A DNA stretch of 64,000 bases from Sulfurovum sp. (GTDB lineage Bacteria > Campylobacterota > Campylobacteria > Campylobacterales > Sulfurovaceae), in assembly GCA_027062365.1 (NCBI GenBank), contig JAMOTK010000076.1:1-64000 (forward strand), read 5' to 3'. A program made the position numbers and the translations under genes. Shown here piece after piece: positions 9,432 to 19,195 of this stretch. The notes below the pieces were generated by a model. The model saw only the letters and a program-made list of their open reading frames with translations. It did no database searches and was not told where the DNA came from. Every line of letters begins with the position of its first letter. The first letter of the stretch is position 1.

Positions 9432-10282
9432 TGGTTTATGAACACGAAATCCCTTCTGGGTCAAAACTATATTTTGGTACATCTGCAAAAATAAAAAGAG
9501 AGATAGAGTTCGTCTCAGCAGAGCTTTTGGAAAATCTTGGGTTTGAAGAGATAGTGACTCCCCTTTTTTCTTACCATCAGCATGAAAGCTTTGAAGATAA
9601 AAAGTCATTGCTTAGACTCAATGATGCACAAAATCATGAAGTGACGCTTCGTGCTGATTCTACAGTCGATGTGGTACGTATCGTAACCAAAAGATTGGGG
9701 CGAAGTACAGAGTCTAAGAAATGGTTTTATATCCAACCTACTGTGACTTTTCCTACTACAGAGCAGTATCAAGTAGGAGTAGAGGTCATAGATGGAAGCT
9801 TTGAAGAGGTTGCCAAAACTACAGTGATGCTTTTGTCTGAAATGGGTCTTTCTCCTATGATGCAAATAGCCAATATTCGTATCCCTAACCTGCTCAATGA
9901 AAAATATGGTATTTCATTAGAAGTACTCAAATCGATGCACGTAGAGCAAATTATAAATGCTGAGTTACCGTGGATAGAGCAGTTGGTACGTATCTCTTGT
10001 GTAGATGACTTAAACAATTTAGAAGTATTTCCAGAAGATATAAAGCATGAGTTAAAAAAGATAAAAACAGCCACAGAAAAAGTAGGCTATAGCAACATGG
10101 TCATTTCTCCACTATTTTATGCAAAGATGCGTTATTATGACTCTTTGACATTTAGAATGTTTGAAGACAATGGACTATTGGCAAGGGGTGGTATCTATAG
10201 TGTGGATGGTATCGAAGCAGCAGGATTTGCACTCTATACAGATGAGTGTGTCGCAAATAAGATGAAAAAAGAGGCAAAATAG
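9431..10282 (+). CDS. hisZ: ATP phosphoribosyltransferase regulatory subunit-like (HisZ)
   Basis: 283 residues, related to the catalytic core of histidyl-tRNA synthetase: ENLGFEEIVTPLFSYHQ, LRADSTVDVVRIVTKRLG and the closing ARGGIYSVDGIEAAGFALY. It lacks an anticodon-binding domain and is shorter than a full synthetase, which points to HisZ, the partner that activates and regulates short-form HisG in the first step of histidine synthesis. No hisG lies in the window. It overlaps the aminotransferase stop by one base and ends directly at the purA start. Confidence 0.8.
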   Translation: MVYEHEIPSGSKLYFGTSAKIKREIEFVSAELLENLGFEEIVTPLFSYHQHESFEDKKSLLRLNDAQNHEVTLRADSTVDVVRIVTKRLGRSTESKKWFYIQPTVTFPTTEQYQVGVEVIDGSFEEVAKTTVMLLSEMGLSPMMQIANIRIPNLLNEKYGISLEVLKSMHVEQIINAELPWIEQLVRISCVDDLNNLEVFPEDIKHELKKIKTATEKVGYSNMVISPLFYAKMRYYDSLTFRMFEDNGLLARGGIYSVDGIEAAGFALYTDECVANKMKKEAK

Positions 10283-11536
10283 ATGAGTAGTAAAGCAGAT
10301 TTAATTGTAGGTCTCCAATGGGGAGATGAAGGAAAAGGAAAGATTGTAGACCATATGGCTCAATCTCATGACTATGTTTGTCGTTTTGCAGGAGGTCACA
10401 ATGCAGGACATACCATCGTTATAGGAGAAGACACATATGCACTTCATCTTATTCCCTCTGGTGTATTAAACCCTAATGCAAAAAATGTAGTGGGTAATGG
10501 TGTGGTTCTTTCTCCAAAAGATTTCATCATAGAGATGGAACAGTTTGATAATCTTAAAGGTCGTCTTTTCCTTTCTGATAAAGCCCATGTATTGTTGCCG
10601 TATCATGCACTTATCGATCAAGCACGAGAGCGTATGAAAGGGGATAAGGCTATCGGTACGACAGGTAAAGGTATCGGTCCTGCGTATGGAGATAAAATCG
10701 CACGTGTAGGACATAGATTGGGAGAATTACTCCATCCTGATAAACTTACGGCGAAGGTCATAGACTTTTTTGCTGCCAATGAGCCTATTTTTACGGCGAT
10801 GGGTGTAGAAGCCCCTCAAAAAGAGGCACTCTTATCCGAACTACAAGGCTATAAAGATATTTTGGGTGAGTATATTACCGATACTACACAGTTGATGTGG
10901 GAGATTATGGATGCTGATAAAAAGATACTTTTAGAAGGGGCTCAGGGTACGATGCTAGACATTGACCATGGTACCTATCCTTATGTAACCTCTTCTACTA
11001 CCGTGAGTGCAGGGGCGTGTAGTGGATTGGGTATCAACCCTAAGGATTTGGGCAAAGTAACAGGCATTGCTAAAGCATACTGTACAAGAGTAGGCAATGG
11101 ACCTTTCCCAAGTGAAGATTTTGGGGCAGAGGGCAATTTATTGCGTAAAAATGGACATGAATTTGGTACAACAACAGGACGACCTAGACGATGTGGTTGG
11201 TTTGATGCTGTAGCGATGCGTCATGCTGTGCGTGTCAATGGTGTGGATCAAGTAGCACTCATGAAGTTAGATGTACTCGATGGTTTTGCAGAGGTTAAAG
11301 TCTGTGTAGCGTATGAAGTAGAGGGTAAAGAGATTAACTATGTCCCTTATGACCTTGAAGATGCCAAGCCTATTTATAAATCTTTTGCAGGATGGGATCA
11401 GACAGAGGGAGCAAGAACATTTGATAGCTTACCTCAAACAGCTAAAGAGTATATCCTAGCAGTAGAAGAGATGATAGGGACAAAGATAGGGATTATTTCT
11501 ACAAGTCCAGAGCGTGAAGATACAATTATACGATAA
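10283..11536 (+). CDS. purA: Adenylosuccinate synthetase
   Basis: 417 residues, normal for the family. It joins IMP and aspartate using GTP to give adenylosuccinate, the first committed step to AMP. The N-terminal loop [12 protein letters not shown] contains the catalytic Asp, followed by AGGHNAGHT, then [31 protein letters not shown] and [12 protein letters not shown]. The start codon directly follows the hisZ stop, so the genes are co-transcribed. Confidence 0.97.
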   Translation: MSSKADLIVGLQWGDEGKGKIVDHMAQSHDYVCRFAGGHNAGHTIVIGEDTYALHLIPSGVLNPNAKNVVGNGVVLSPKDFIIEMEQFDNLKGRLFLSDKAHVLLPYHALIDQARERMKGDKAIGTTGKGIGPAYGDKIARVGHRLGELLHPDKLTAKVIDFFAANEPIFTAMGVEAPQKEALLSELQGYKDILGEYITDTTQLMWEIMDADKKILLEGAQGTMLDIDHGTYPYVTSSTTVSAGACSGLGINPKDLGKVTGIAKAYCTRVGNGPFPSEDFGAEGNLLRKNGHEFGTTTGRPRRCGWFDAVAMRHAVRVNGVDQVALMKLDVLDGFAEVKVCVAYEVEGKEINYVPYDLEDAKPIYKSFAGWDQTEGARTFDSLPQTAKEYILAVEEMIGTKIGIISTSPEREDTIIR

Positions 11537-11545
11537 GGAAAAGTC

Positions 11546-12097
11546 ATGAGATTAAAACCAAAACAAACAGGATACGTAGCCACCAAAATTGCTATTGACT
11601 TAGCAAATGCATCTTTTATACAATTACCTAAAGGTAGAGAAGCTGTGGCTGAAGCATGTAAAATCATCATAGATGCTAACTTAGCAAAAGAACATGCTCT
11701 TGATGAAAAAGTAAAAAAAATTTTAGATGAAAACTATGATGAAATAGAGTTTCAACATGCAGATGAAAGACAGCTTTTCTTCATGATTAAAAAGAAAATG
11801 GCAGCTGATGCTGGGGTTATCATGAATTATGATGACCGTTACAATGATTTGGCACACCTGATACTCGATGAATTGTATGAAAATTATTTAGCAGAGTATA
11901 CCGTCAATGAAAATCAAGTAAAAAATGTTATTTTTAAAGGATTTAAGGCTTTTTCTGATGCCTATGATGAGATTGATGATATTGTCTACGACAAGATAAA
12001 AGGGATGGAAAAAGAAGTTGTTCATGGCAGTCAAGACTATGAATTATTGTATGAACGATATTATCAAGAAGAGTTATCTAAAAGAGGCATGTTATAA
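11546..12097 (+). CDS. DUF507 family protein
   Basis: 183 residues, highly charged and mostly helical, beginning MRLKPKQTGYVATKIAIDL and containing DERQLFFMIKKKMA and YERYYQEELSKRGML. These match the DUF507 family, found in Campylobacterota and some other deep-branching bacteria and of unknown function. It has no signal peptide or membrane segment. It lies 9 bases after purA and overlaps the carA start by one base, so it belongs to the nucleotide/amino-acid operon. Confidence 0.8.
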   Translation: MRLKPKQTGYVATKIAIDLANASFIQLPKGREAVAEACKIIIDANLAKEHALDEKVKKILDENYDEIEFQHADERQLFFMIKKKMAADAGVIMNYDDRYNDLAHLILDELYENYLAEYTVNENQVKNVIFKGFKAFSDAYDEIDDIVYDKIKGMEKEVVHGSQDYELLYERYYQEELSKRGML

Positions 12098-13215
12098 TGC
12101 AAAAAATTTCTTTATATTTTGAAAATGGATTGATGCTAGAAGCCAAAAGTTTTGGGGCTACTGGTACATCAGTAGGCGAGGTCGTCTTTAATACATCTCT
12201 TACAGGCTATCAAGAGATAGTAAGTGACCCCTCTTATGCAGGGCAGTTTGTAACATTTACCATGCCTGAAATAGGGATTGTAGGATGTAATGCCCAAGAT
12301 ATGGAAAGCAAAGGGGCGTATTGTAAAGGGGTTATCGTTCGTGCTTATCACGATAGAGTTTCTAGTTTTAGAGCAGAAGAGACCTTAGCATCTTTGCTTA
12401 AAAGAGAAAATATTTTAGGTATTACGCACATTGATACACGGTTTTTGACTAAAATTCTAAGGAATGAAGGTGCGATGATGATGATCGCTTCTACAGAACT
12501 TCACACAGTAGAAGAACTCAAAAAAGCCTTAGAAAATGCCCCTCGTATTGAAGAGGTAAATTATATTGAGCAAGTCAGTACCAAAGAAGCATATATTCAT
12601 AATGAAGCATGTTATAATATTGATACCTTTACCTATAATACACCCCAAACGAGCAAAAAAATATTGGCACTTGATTTTGGTATCAAGAGAAATATCCTTA
12701 ATGAACTTACCCACGCAGGGATGGAAGTCACGGTTGTTCCTAATACTATTTCAGCAAAAGAGATAATCAGTAAATTTGATGCCAAAGAAATTGCAGGGGT
12801 CTTTCTCTCCAATGGTCCGGGTGATCCTTTGATATTGAAAGAAGAGCAAGAAAAAATTAAAGCACTCATTGCCCATAAAATCCCTCTCTTTGGAATATGC
12901 TTAGGACATCAACTACTTTCTATTGCTCATGGATATGATACCTATAAACTCAAATTTGGACATCATGGTGGAAATCATCCTGTCAAAAATGAAACAACCA
13001 AAACCGTAGAAATCACAGCACAAAACCATAACTATAATGTGCCTGATAACATTACAGAAGTGGCTACAGTCACCCATACAAACTTATTTGACAATACCAT
13101 TGAGGGACTCAAATATAATGACTCTCCAAGTATGTCTGTCCAACACCACCCAGAAGCCAGTCCAGGCCCTCATGAATCGGCATATATTTTTGGTGAATTT
13201 GCCAAGATGCTTTAG
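12097..13215 (+). CDS. carA: Carbamoyl-phosphate synthase small subunit
   Basis: 372 residues. This subunit hydrolyses glutamine and passes ammonia to CarB for carbamoyl phosphate, used in arginine and pyrimidine synthesis. The N-terminal CarA domain has VFNTSLTGYQEIVSDPSYAGQ. The C-terminal class I amidotransferase has the nucleophile in LFGICLGHQ and the His/Glu pair in HHPEASPGPHES. carB is not in the window. Its start overlaps the DUF507 stop, and ddl follows after 10 bases. Confidence 0.97.
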   Translation: MQKISLYFENGLMLEAKSFGATGTSVGEVVFNTSLTGYQEIVSDPSYAGQFVTFTMPEIGIVGCNAQDMESKGAYCKGVIVRAYHDRVSSFRAEETLASLLKRENILGITHIDTRFLTKILRNEGAMMMIASTELHTVEELKKALENAPRIEEVNYIEQVSTKEAYIHNEACYNIDTFTYNTPQTSKKILALDFGIKRNILNELTHAGMEVTVVPNTISAKEIISKFDAKEIAGVFLSNGPGDPLILKEEQEKIKALIAHKIPLFGICLGHQLLSIAHGYDTYKLKFGHHGGNHPVKNETTKTVEITAQNHNYNVPDNITEVATVTHTNLFDNTIEGLKYNDSPSMSVQHHPEASPGPHESAYIFGEFAKML

Positions 13216-13225
13216 GAGAGGGGGA

Positions 13226-14266
13226 ATGAATATTACTATTTTATTCGGAGGGTCTAGTTTTGAGCATGAAATTAGTATCGTCTCAGCCATTACAATGAAA
13301 AAGGTTTTAAAAAATTCTAGCCTTACTTATATTTTTGTAAGTAGCGATAGAAAATTTTATTTGATTGATACAGATAAAATTAACTCTAAACTATTCTCCT
13401 CAGGTGAGTACAAAAAATCTAAAGAACTTGTCTTAAAACAAGGAGGATTTTATAGTCTTGGAATGTTTGGGGATAAAAAGATTGAGAGTGAGGTAACGCT
13501 TAATCTTATTCATGGTAGAGATGGAGAAGATGGAAAAATGGCTTCGATGATGGAGTTTTATGATATGCCTTATATCTCTCCACGGCTTGAAGCTTCGGCT
13601 TTGTCTTATAATAAACTTTATACGAAGTTTTTGGCTCAAAACTTAGGGGTGAAAACTGTGCCGTATGAGCATTTATCCATGAATGATAAACGTAAAATTA
13701 GCATGGCGTATCCTGTGATTATCAAGCCTGTGTGTTTGGGGTCTAGTATTGGTGTGAGTATCGTGAGAGAAGCGAAAGATTTGGATTATGCTTTGGATGT
13801 GGCATTTGAATATGATAATGATGTCATTGTTGAGCCTTTTATAGAAGGGGTTAAGGAGTTTAACCAAGCAGGGTGTTTTACTTCTAAATGGGAACTTTCT
13901 ATCATAGAAGAGCCTCAAAAAGAGGAGTTTTTGGATTTTGAGAAAAAGTACATGGATTTCTCACGTGATTCACAGGTTTTATCGGCTGATATTTCAGACA
14001 CTTTAGCCTTACAAATTCAAGAAAGTTTCAAAAGTATTTATGGCACACTTTTTAAGGGTAGTATTATTCGTTGTGATTTCTTTGTGGTTGATGGTGAAGT
14101 TTTACTCAATGAAATTAATCCAATACCAGGGTCTATGGCAAATTATCTTTTTGAGGATTTTGAAGTGATGCTTGGGCGATTGAGTCAGAATCTTCCAAGA
14201 GAATCAGCGATTAATATTGACTATAAATATATCCACTCTATACAATCAGCCAAAGGCAAAGCATAA
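13226..14266 (+). CDS. ddl: D-alanine--D-alanine ligase
   Basis: 346 residues from ATG 13226, the point where the family signature MNITILFGGSSFEHEISIV begins, with an AGGAGAGGGGG purine run just before it. A longer reading from 13037 would overlap carA and is rejected. ATP-grasp features include PVIIKPVCLGSSIGVSIV, the acidic EPFIEGVKEFNQAG and the Mg-binding NEINPIPGSMANYLF. It makes the D-Ala-D-Ala dipeptide for peptidoglycan. It is last in the operon. Confidence 0.95.
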   Translation: MNITILFGGSSFEHEISIVSAITMKKVLKNSSLTYIFVSSDRKFYLIDTDKINSKLFSSGEYKKSKELVLKQGGFYSLGMFGDKKIESEVTLNLIHGRDGEDGKMASMMEFYDMPYISPRLEASALSYNKLYTKFLAQNLGVKTVPYEHLSMNDKRKISMAYPVIIKPVCLGSSIGVSIVREAKDLDYALDVAFEYDNDVIVEPFIEGVKEFNQAGCFTSKWELSIIEEPQKEEFLDFEKKYMDFSRDSQVLSADISDTLALQIQESFKSIYGTLFKGSIIRCDFFVVDGEVLLNEINPIPGSMANYLFEDFEVMLGRLSQNLPRESAINIDYKYIHSIQSAKGKA

Positions 14267-14505
14267 GCTTTTCCTTTGCTGTTTTACTACTATTTTTGCA
14301 ATATCTACTCCTTTCTTAATAAATATAAATTATAAAATATTATATTTCTAAAAATCATTTGTCTTATAAATACCTAAAAATGTTAATTATGTGTTAAATT
14401 ATCTTTTGTAGATAGGTTTTTATTACTTTTTATTCACTTTTAAGTGGCATTAGTCTAAACTATTGGGATATATTTTTTAAATATAGAAAACATGTTGGAG
14501 GATAT
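14267..14505. other. Intergenic region before the aa3 oxidase operon
   Basis: 239 bases, very AT-rich. A short inverted repeat around 14256-14279 (GCAAAG/CTTTGC) spans the ddl stop and could help end transcription. A weak -10-like TATATT lies at 14469-14474 and a GGAGG ribosome site at 14497-14501 before the SCO gene. No open frame or RNA gene seen. Confidence 0.4.
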
Positions 14506-15300
14506 ATGAAAATTTTTGTGATGCTTATCGTATTGTTTTTAACGATAGTACAAGCAGAATCACTAGGTGTCAATGAGAAGTTAGGAGAGTACGTACCTCT
14601 TGATTTGACATTTATAGATGAGAATGGAAAAAGTAGAACGCTCAAAGAGTATATGGATGGAAAACCAACTATTCTTTCTTTAAATTATTTTAAATGTGGA
14701 GGGATATGTGGTCCACAACTAGAAGATATGGCAAAACTACTGTCCAGACTAGACTTGTCTGAAAATACAGACTATAAAGTTCTAACGATTAGTTTTGCTC
14801 TTGATGAGACATATCCTTTGGCAAAAGGCAAAAGAGATATGTATCATAAAGCAATGTCCAGACCTTATGTACAAGATGCTTGGCATTTTTTAGTCACTGA
14901 AAACAACTCTTCGGCAGTGCTTGCTGATAAAGTTGGATTTACGTATAAAAAAACAGTGACAGATGCAGGTGTAGTAGATTATATTCATCCTGCGACACTT
15001 ATTGTTATTTCACCTAAAGGAAAGATTACACGTTACCTCAATGGTATTGAGCAACTTCCTTTTGATATGAAAATGGCAGTATTTGAGTCCGGACAAGGTA
15101 AAATTGGACCAACTATCGCTAAAACGTTATTATACTGTTTCTCTTATGATCCCAAAGGAAAAACGTATGTTTTTGCTTGGGAAAAAATCGTAGCAACAGT
15201 GATATTAATTATTACAATACTCTTTTTTCTCTGGCTACTTAAAGCAGGAAGAAGAGATCAAGAAGAACACCAAAACCAAAGGAGAAATTTAGATGAGTAA
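14506..15300 (+). CDS. SCO1/SenC copper chaperone
   Basis: 264 residues: signal peptide (1-17), thioredoxin-like SCO domain, then a C-terminal membrane segment (about 225-243) and a charged tail. The copper-binding motif CGGIC (Cys64, Cys68) and the distant His161 (DYIHPATL) are present. SCO proteins deliver copper to the CuA site of cytochrome c oxidase subunit II, in line with its place at the head of the cox cluster and an 8-base overlap with coxA. The C-terminal anchor is unusual, since many SCO proteins have an N-terminal one. Confidence 0.9.
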   Translation: MKIFVMLIVLFLTIVQAESLGVNEKLGEYVPLDLTFIDENGKSRTLKEYMDGKPTILSLNYFKCGGICGPQLEDMAKLLSRLDLSENTDYKVLTISFALDETYPLAKGKRDMYHKAMSRPYVQDAWHFLVTENNSSAVLADKVGFTYKKTVTDAGVVDYIHPATLIVISPKGKITRYLNGIEQLPFDMKMAVFESGQGKIGPTIAKTLLYCFSYDPKGKTYVFAWEKIVATVILIITILFFLWLLKAGRRDQEEHQNQRRNLDE

Positions 15301-16948
15301 AACTTATTTTGACGAAACCCACTGTGCCATAGGGCACCCAAAAAGTACATTCATGCAATGGATGCTTACTGTTGACCATAAAAGAATTGGTATCATGTAT
15401 GCCGCTGTTATGTTTACATTCTTTTTTGTTGCTGTATTTACAGCACTAGCTATGAGAATTGAATTGTTCTCACCAGGTGGACAAATCATGGATGGAGATA
15501 CATTTAACCAAGCGTTTACGCTTCACGGGGTTATTATGATTTTCCTTTTTATTATTCCAGGGATTCCTGCAATATTTGGAAACATTGTTATGCCACTTAT
15601 GATTGGTGCGAAAGATGTATCTTTCCCACGACTTAACTGGGCAACATTTTGGCTCTATATCTTAGGGTGTATCATTGCTTTATCATCACTATTTATTGGT
15701 GAAGGTGTGGCTGATACAGGTTGGACTTTTTATGCTCCATACTCTATGAATACAGACACAAATGTTATTATGGCTCTTGTTGCTGCTTTTGTTCTTGGAT
15801 TTGCATCTATTCTTACAGGTCTTAACTTTTTAGTTACTATCCATAGACTTAGAGCTCCAGGTATGACTTTTTTCAAAATGCCACTTTTTGTATGGGGTAT
15901 TTATGCAACAGCATGGATTCAACTTCTTGCAACACCAGTGGTAGGAATTACTTTGATTCTTGCTATTTTAGAAAAATATTTTGGAATTGGTATCTTTGAC
16001 CCTGCTAAAGGTGGAGACCCAGTATTGTTCCAACACCTTTTCTGGATTTATTCTCACCCTGCTGTTTATCTTATGATTTTACCAGCATTTGGTATTATGT
16101 CTGAAATTATCCCAACTTTCTCAAGAAAAGAAATCTTTGGATACAGAACAATTGCTCTTTCATCAGCATCAATTGCAGGTATTGGTTACTTAGTATGGGG
16201 TCACCACCTTTATACATCAGGTATGTCAGATACGGCTAAAACAGTATTCTCATTCTTAACTTTCTTTGTTGCGATTCCAACAGGTGTGAAGTTCTATGAC
16301 TGGATTGCTACAATGTACCAAGGTAAAATTGTACTTTCAACACCAATGATTTGGGCTTTAGGAACGATTATTACTTTTGCTATTGGTGGTATTACAGGGA
16401 TTACAATCACAATGATTGGTCTTGATATTCACTTACAAGATACGTACTATACTGTGGCTCACTTTCACTATGCTATCCTCGGTGGGGTTGTATTCTTGAT
16501 GTTTGCAGGTATGCATTACTGGTTTCCACTTATTACAGGGAAGCTTTACAATGAAACACAAGCGAAAATTGCATTTTACTTACAGTTTGTAGGATTTAAC
16601 CTTCTTTGGTTCCCAATGTTTATCGCAGGATACTATGGTATGCCAAGACGTTACTTTGACTACCTTCCAGAGTTTCAAATTTATCACCAAATTTCATTTT
16701 TTGGAGCGATTATCTTTATTACAGGGCTTATCTATATGTTTGTGGTCTTTTATAAAGGTTGGACAAAAGGTGAAGCTTCAACGCCAAACCCATGGAATGC
16801 AACGACACTAGAGTGGCATTTACCAACATCACCACCACCATTAGAGAACCATTCAAAAGTACCTTATGTTGACTTTGAACCGTATGAGTATAAAAATGGT
16901 GAACCAGTGGTTAAATTTGATTATGAAACTATGAGAAGGATAGACTAA
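15293..16948 (+). CDS. coxA: Cytochrome c oxidase subunit I (aa3-type, A2 family)
   Basis: 551 residues, about 12 membrane spans. The catalytic subunit reduces oxygen at a haem a3-CuB centre and pumps protons. Haem a ligand His78 is in FTLHGVIM. His255 and Tyr259 (YSHPAVY) form the CuB/crosslink site; His304/305 are in WGHHLYTSGM; His390 and His392 are in VAHFHYAIL. The helix VI motif is YSHPAVY rather than GHPEVY, so the usual D-channel Glu is missing and a YS pair is present, which defines A2-type enzymes. It overlaps the SCO gene and, by one base, coxC. Confidence 0.97.
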   Translation: MSKTYFDETHCAIGHPKSTFMQWMLTVDHKRIGIMYAAVMFTFFFVAVFTALAMRIELFSPGGQIMDGDTFNQAFTLHGVIMIFLFIIPGIPAIFGNIVMPLMIGAKDVSFPRLNWATFWLYILGCIIALSSLFIGEGVADTGWTFYAPYSMNTDTNVIMALVAAFVLGFASILTGLNFLVTIHRLRAPGMTFFKMPLFVWGIYATAWIQLLATPVVGITLILAILEKYFGIGIFDPAKGGDPVLFQHLFWIYSHPAVYLMILPAFGIMSEIIPTFSRKEIFGYRTIALSSASIAGIGYLVWGHHLYTSGMSDTAKTVFSFLTFFVAIPTGVKFYDWIATMYQGKIVLSTPMIWALGTIITFAIGGITGITITMIGLDIHLQDTYYTVAHFHYAILGGVVFLMFAGMHYWFPLITGKLYNETQAKIAFYLQFVGFNLLWFPMFIAGYYGMPRRYFDYLPEFQIYHQISFFGAIIFITGLIYMFVVFYKGWTKGEASTPNPWNATTLEWHLPTSPPPLENHSKVPYVDFEPYEYKNGEPVVKFDYETMRRID

Positions 16949-17637
16949 TGTCACATGAATATGTACCAGAAATCGCGACGGATCGCGAGGGGAATGAATA
17001 TGAAGTTCAAGGATGGCAAGGTGACTTTTATGCTGGAAAATTAGGTTTTTGGCTATTTATGCTCACAGAAGTAATGATGTTTGGAGCCATGTTTTTGGCT
17101 CTTGCTTATTACAATACACTTCACCCACAAGACTTTTTGGATGCATCTGCATCTTTAAATAGAGTTTTAGGTGGAACAAACACAGTGATATTATTAATTT
17201 CAGCACTGACTATGGGTCTAGGTTTTCTTAAAATGAGAACAGGCGATGTTAAAGGTGCGAAGCTTATGATTTGGGCAACCATTCTTTTGGCAATTATCTT
17301 CTTAGTTATCAAAGGTTTTGAGTGGAGAGCTGAATACAATCATGGTATTTTCTTGTTACATGATCAACTTTTACCAGAGTCTTCTTTACCATTTGGTCAA
17401 AAACTATTCTTTGGGCTTTACTTTACTATGACAGGACTTCACGGAGTGCATATCATTATTGGTATTGGATTGATGTTATGGTTACTTCAGCGTATTAATG
17501 CAGATAAAGTAACACCAGAACACCATATTTTCCATTTAAATATCGCACTATATTGGGATATCGTACACCTTATTTGGGTATTCGTATTTCCTTATTACTA
17601 TATGATCGGAGCAGGAGGAGCAACAGGTGGACACTAA
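16948..17637 (+). CDS. coxC: Cytochrome c oxidase subunit III
   Basis: 229 residues, five to seven membrane spans. GKLGFWLFMLTEVMMFGAMFLALAYY and the terminal HLNIALYWDIVHLIWVFVFPYYY region are typical of subunit III, including the conserved Trp/Asp/His cluster (YWDIVHLIWVF). Its ATG overlaps the coxA TAA. Subunit III supports stability and proton uptake. The 3' end overlaps coxD by 11 bases. Confidence 0.95.
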   Translation: MSHEYVPEIATDREGNEYEVQGWQGDFYAGKLGFWLFMLTEVMMFGAMFLALAYYNTLHPQDFLDASASLNRVLGGTNTVILLISALTMGLGFLKMRTGDVKGAKLMIWATILLAIIFLVIKGFEWRAEYNHGIFLLHDQLLPESSLPFGQKLFFGLYFTMTGLHGVHIIIGIGLMLWLLQRINADKVTPEHHIFHLNIALYWDIVHLIWVFVFPYYYMIGAGGATGGH

Positions 17638-17998
17638 AACAATAAATTATCAAGAAGAAAGAAAAGTATATTATAAAGTACTTGTAGCACTGTTGATATT
17701 AACAGCAATAACATTTATACAGCCTCATCTATTTATGACAGGTTCAACATTTTTAGCACAAATGCTTATTGCCGTGGTAAAAGCATATTTAATTGTTATG
17801 TATTATATGCACTTAAAAGGAGAGAAACTGATTATCCCAATGGTATGGTTTGCTATGTCATTGGTTACAGTTTTCTTTATCATCGTCATTGGTATAGATG
17901 TTGCCAATTTCCAATTTGGAGCTGAGAGTCACATTACAGCAGCTGCAGAGCATAGTGCAGGAGCTGTTCATACTACTCCTGCTTCAACACATCACTAA
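17627..17998 (+). CDS. coxD: Cytochrome c oxidase subunit IV (prokaryotic)
   Basis: 123 residues, three membrane helices, with the family motif VVKAYLIVMYYMHLKGEKL. It starts at GTG 17627, preceded by GGAGGAG inside the end of coxC. The C-terminal tail (about 100-123) is rich in His, Ala and Thr and ends HH. This small subunit assists assembly. It lies between coxC and coxB, 12 bases before coxB. Confidence 0.85.
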   Translation: MDTKTINYQEERKVYYKVLVALLILTAITFIQPHLFMTGSTFLAQMLIAVVKAYLIVMYYMHLKGEKLIIPMVWFAMSLVTVFFIIVIGIDVANFQFGAESHITAAAEHSAGAVHTTPASTHH

Positions 17999-18010
17999 GA
18001 GAGGTTATTT

Positions 18011-19195
18011 ATGAGTAATACATTAGAAGGATTTAATGCTGGTGCATCTACCTTAAGTGCAGATGTAGATTTTGCATTTTGGTTACATATTTGGCTTTCA
18101 CTAGGATTATTTTTATCCGTTGTGGGACCAATGTTTTATTTTGCATGGAAATACCGTGCAGATAAAGTAAAGAATGAAGATATTGGTACTGTAACACACC
18201 ATACTGGATTAGAGATTACATGGACAGTGATTCCTGTAATTATTATGATGGTCTTTTTTTACTATGGAAATACTACAATGCAAATGTTTAGAACAATGCC
18301 AGCAGAATCACAAAGTATTGTGGTAAATGTTGAGGGTTCTAAATGGAAATGGAAATATGAGTATCCAGCCAATGCAAGTGGACATGTCCATAAAATTGGT
18401 GGTGTGTATGACAGAGATAAAAAGACTATGGGACTAGCAGCACTTTATGTGCCTGTAAATACCAATATTATTTTAAAGATGACAGCACCAGTAGATGATG
18501 TTATTCACTCTTACTATGTACCAGCTTTCCGTATGAAAGAAGATGTTGTCCCTGGACGTACAACACAACAGTGGTTCAACTCTTCAAAAGTGGGTCAATT
18601 TGATGTAGAGTGTGCAGAGTACTGTGGTACAGATCATTCATACATGTATTCTAAAATTGTTGTAATGGAAAAAGCTGACTATGAAAAATGGTTTGAAAGT
18701 ACAAGTGGAGATACCCCAAAGGGTGATTTCGCTAAAGATGGTAAATCATTATTACGACAACATGGATGTAAAAGCTGTCATGCAATAGATACAGACAAGG
18801 TACTTGTTGGTCCTTCTCTTAAAACTAGAAGATTGACTAAAGAACAAGTATTAGATGTCATTGAAAATGGTCAAGATAAACTTGGTTATGCTATGGGTGC
18901 AATGCCAGCTGATATGGCTAAAGGTGCAGATGCTGAAGAGATTGCAACGTATGTAGCTTCTGGTATGAAAGGTACTAAACCTGCTTCATTTGCAGCATGT
19001 AGTTCATGTCATGGTGAAGATGGTAAGGGGATGAATGGTATGTCACCAAGTCTTATCTCTTATGATAAAACACTTATCAGTAATGTCTTCAAACATGGTA
19101 AGCAAGGTTTAATAGGTACGATGCCAAAATACCTAGATATTTCAGACGAAGAGGTCGCAGCTATTGTAAAATATCTAAATAAGACAAATGATTAA
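18011..19195 (+). CDS. coxB: Cytochrome c oxidase subunit II with two C-terminal haem c sites (caa3-type)
   Basis: 394 residues: two N-terminal membrane helices, the CuA cupredoxin domain (His166; CAEYCGTDHSYM with Cys201, Glu203, Cys205, His209, Met212), then cytochrome c segments with CKSCH (Cys253-His257) and CSSCH (Cys330-His334), plus Met-containing loops for axial ligation. A fused cytochrome c domain marks a caa3-type oxidase that can take electrons from a donor directly. The C-terminal ~130 residues are strikingly like those of CcoP in this window. The stop overlaps ctaB. Confidence 0.95.
   Translation: MSNTLEGFNAGASTLSADVDFAFWLHIWLSLGLFLSVVGPMFYFAWKYRADKVKNEDIGTVTHHTGLEITWTVIPVIIMMVFFYYGNTTMQMFRTMPAESQSIVVNVEGSKWKWKYEYPANASGHVHKIGGVYDRDKKTMGLAALYVPVNTNIILKMTAPVDDVIHSYYVPAFRMKEDVVPGRTTQQWFNSSKVGQFDVECAEYCGTDHSYMYSKIVVMEKADYEKWFESTSGDTPKGDFAKDGKSLLRQHGCKSCHAIDTDKVLVGPSLKTRRLTKEQVLDVIENGQDKLGYAMGAMPADMAKGADAEEIATYVASGMKGTKPASFAACSSCHGEDGKGMNGMSPSLISYDKTLISNVFKHGKQGLIGTMPKYLDISDEEVAAIVKYLNKTND

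Noticed and set aside
13037-13225. Upstream extension of ddl
   Set aside because: It overlaps carA in another frame and precedes the canonical Ddl N-terminus; the start at 13226 has a good ribosome site.
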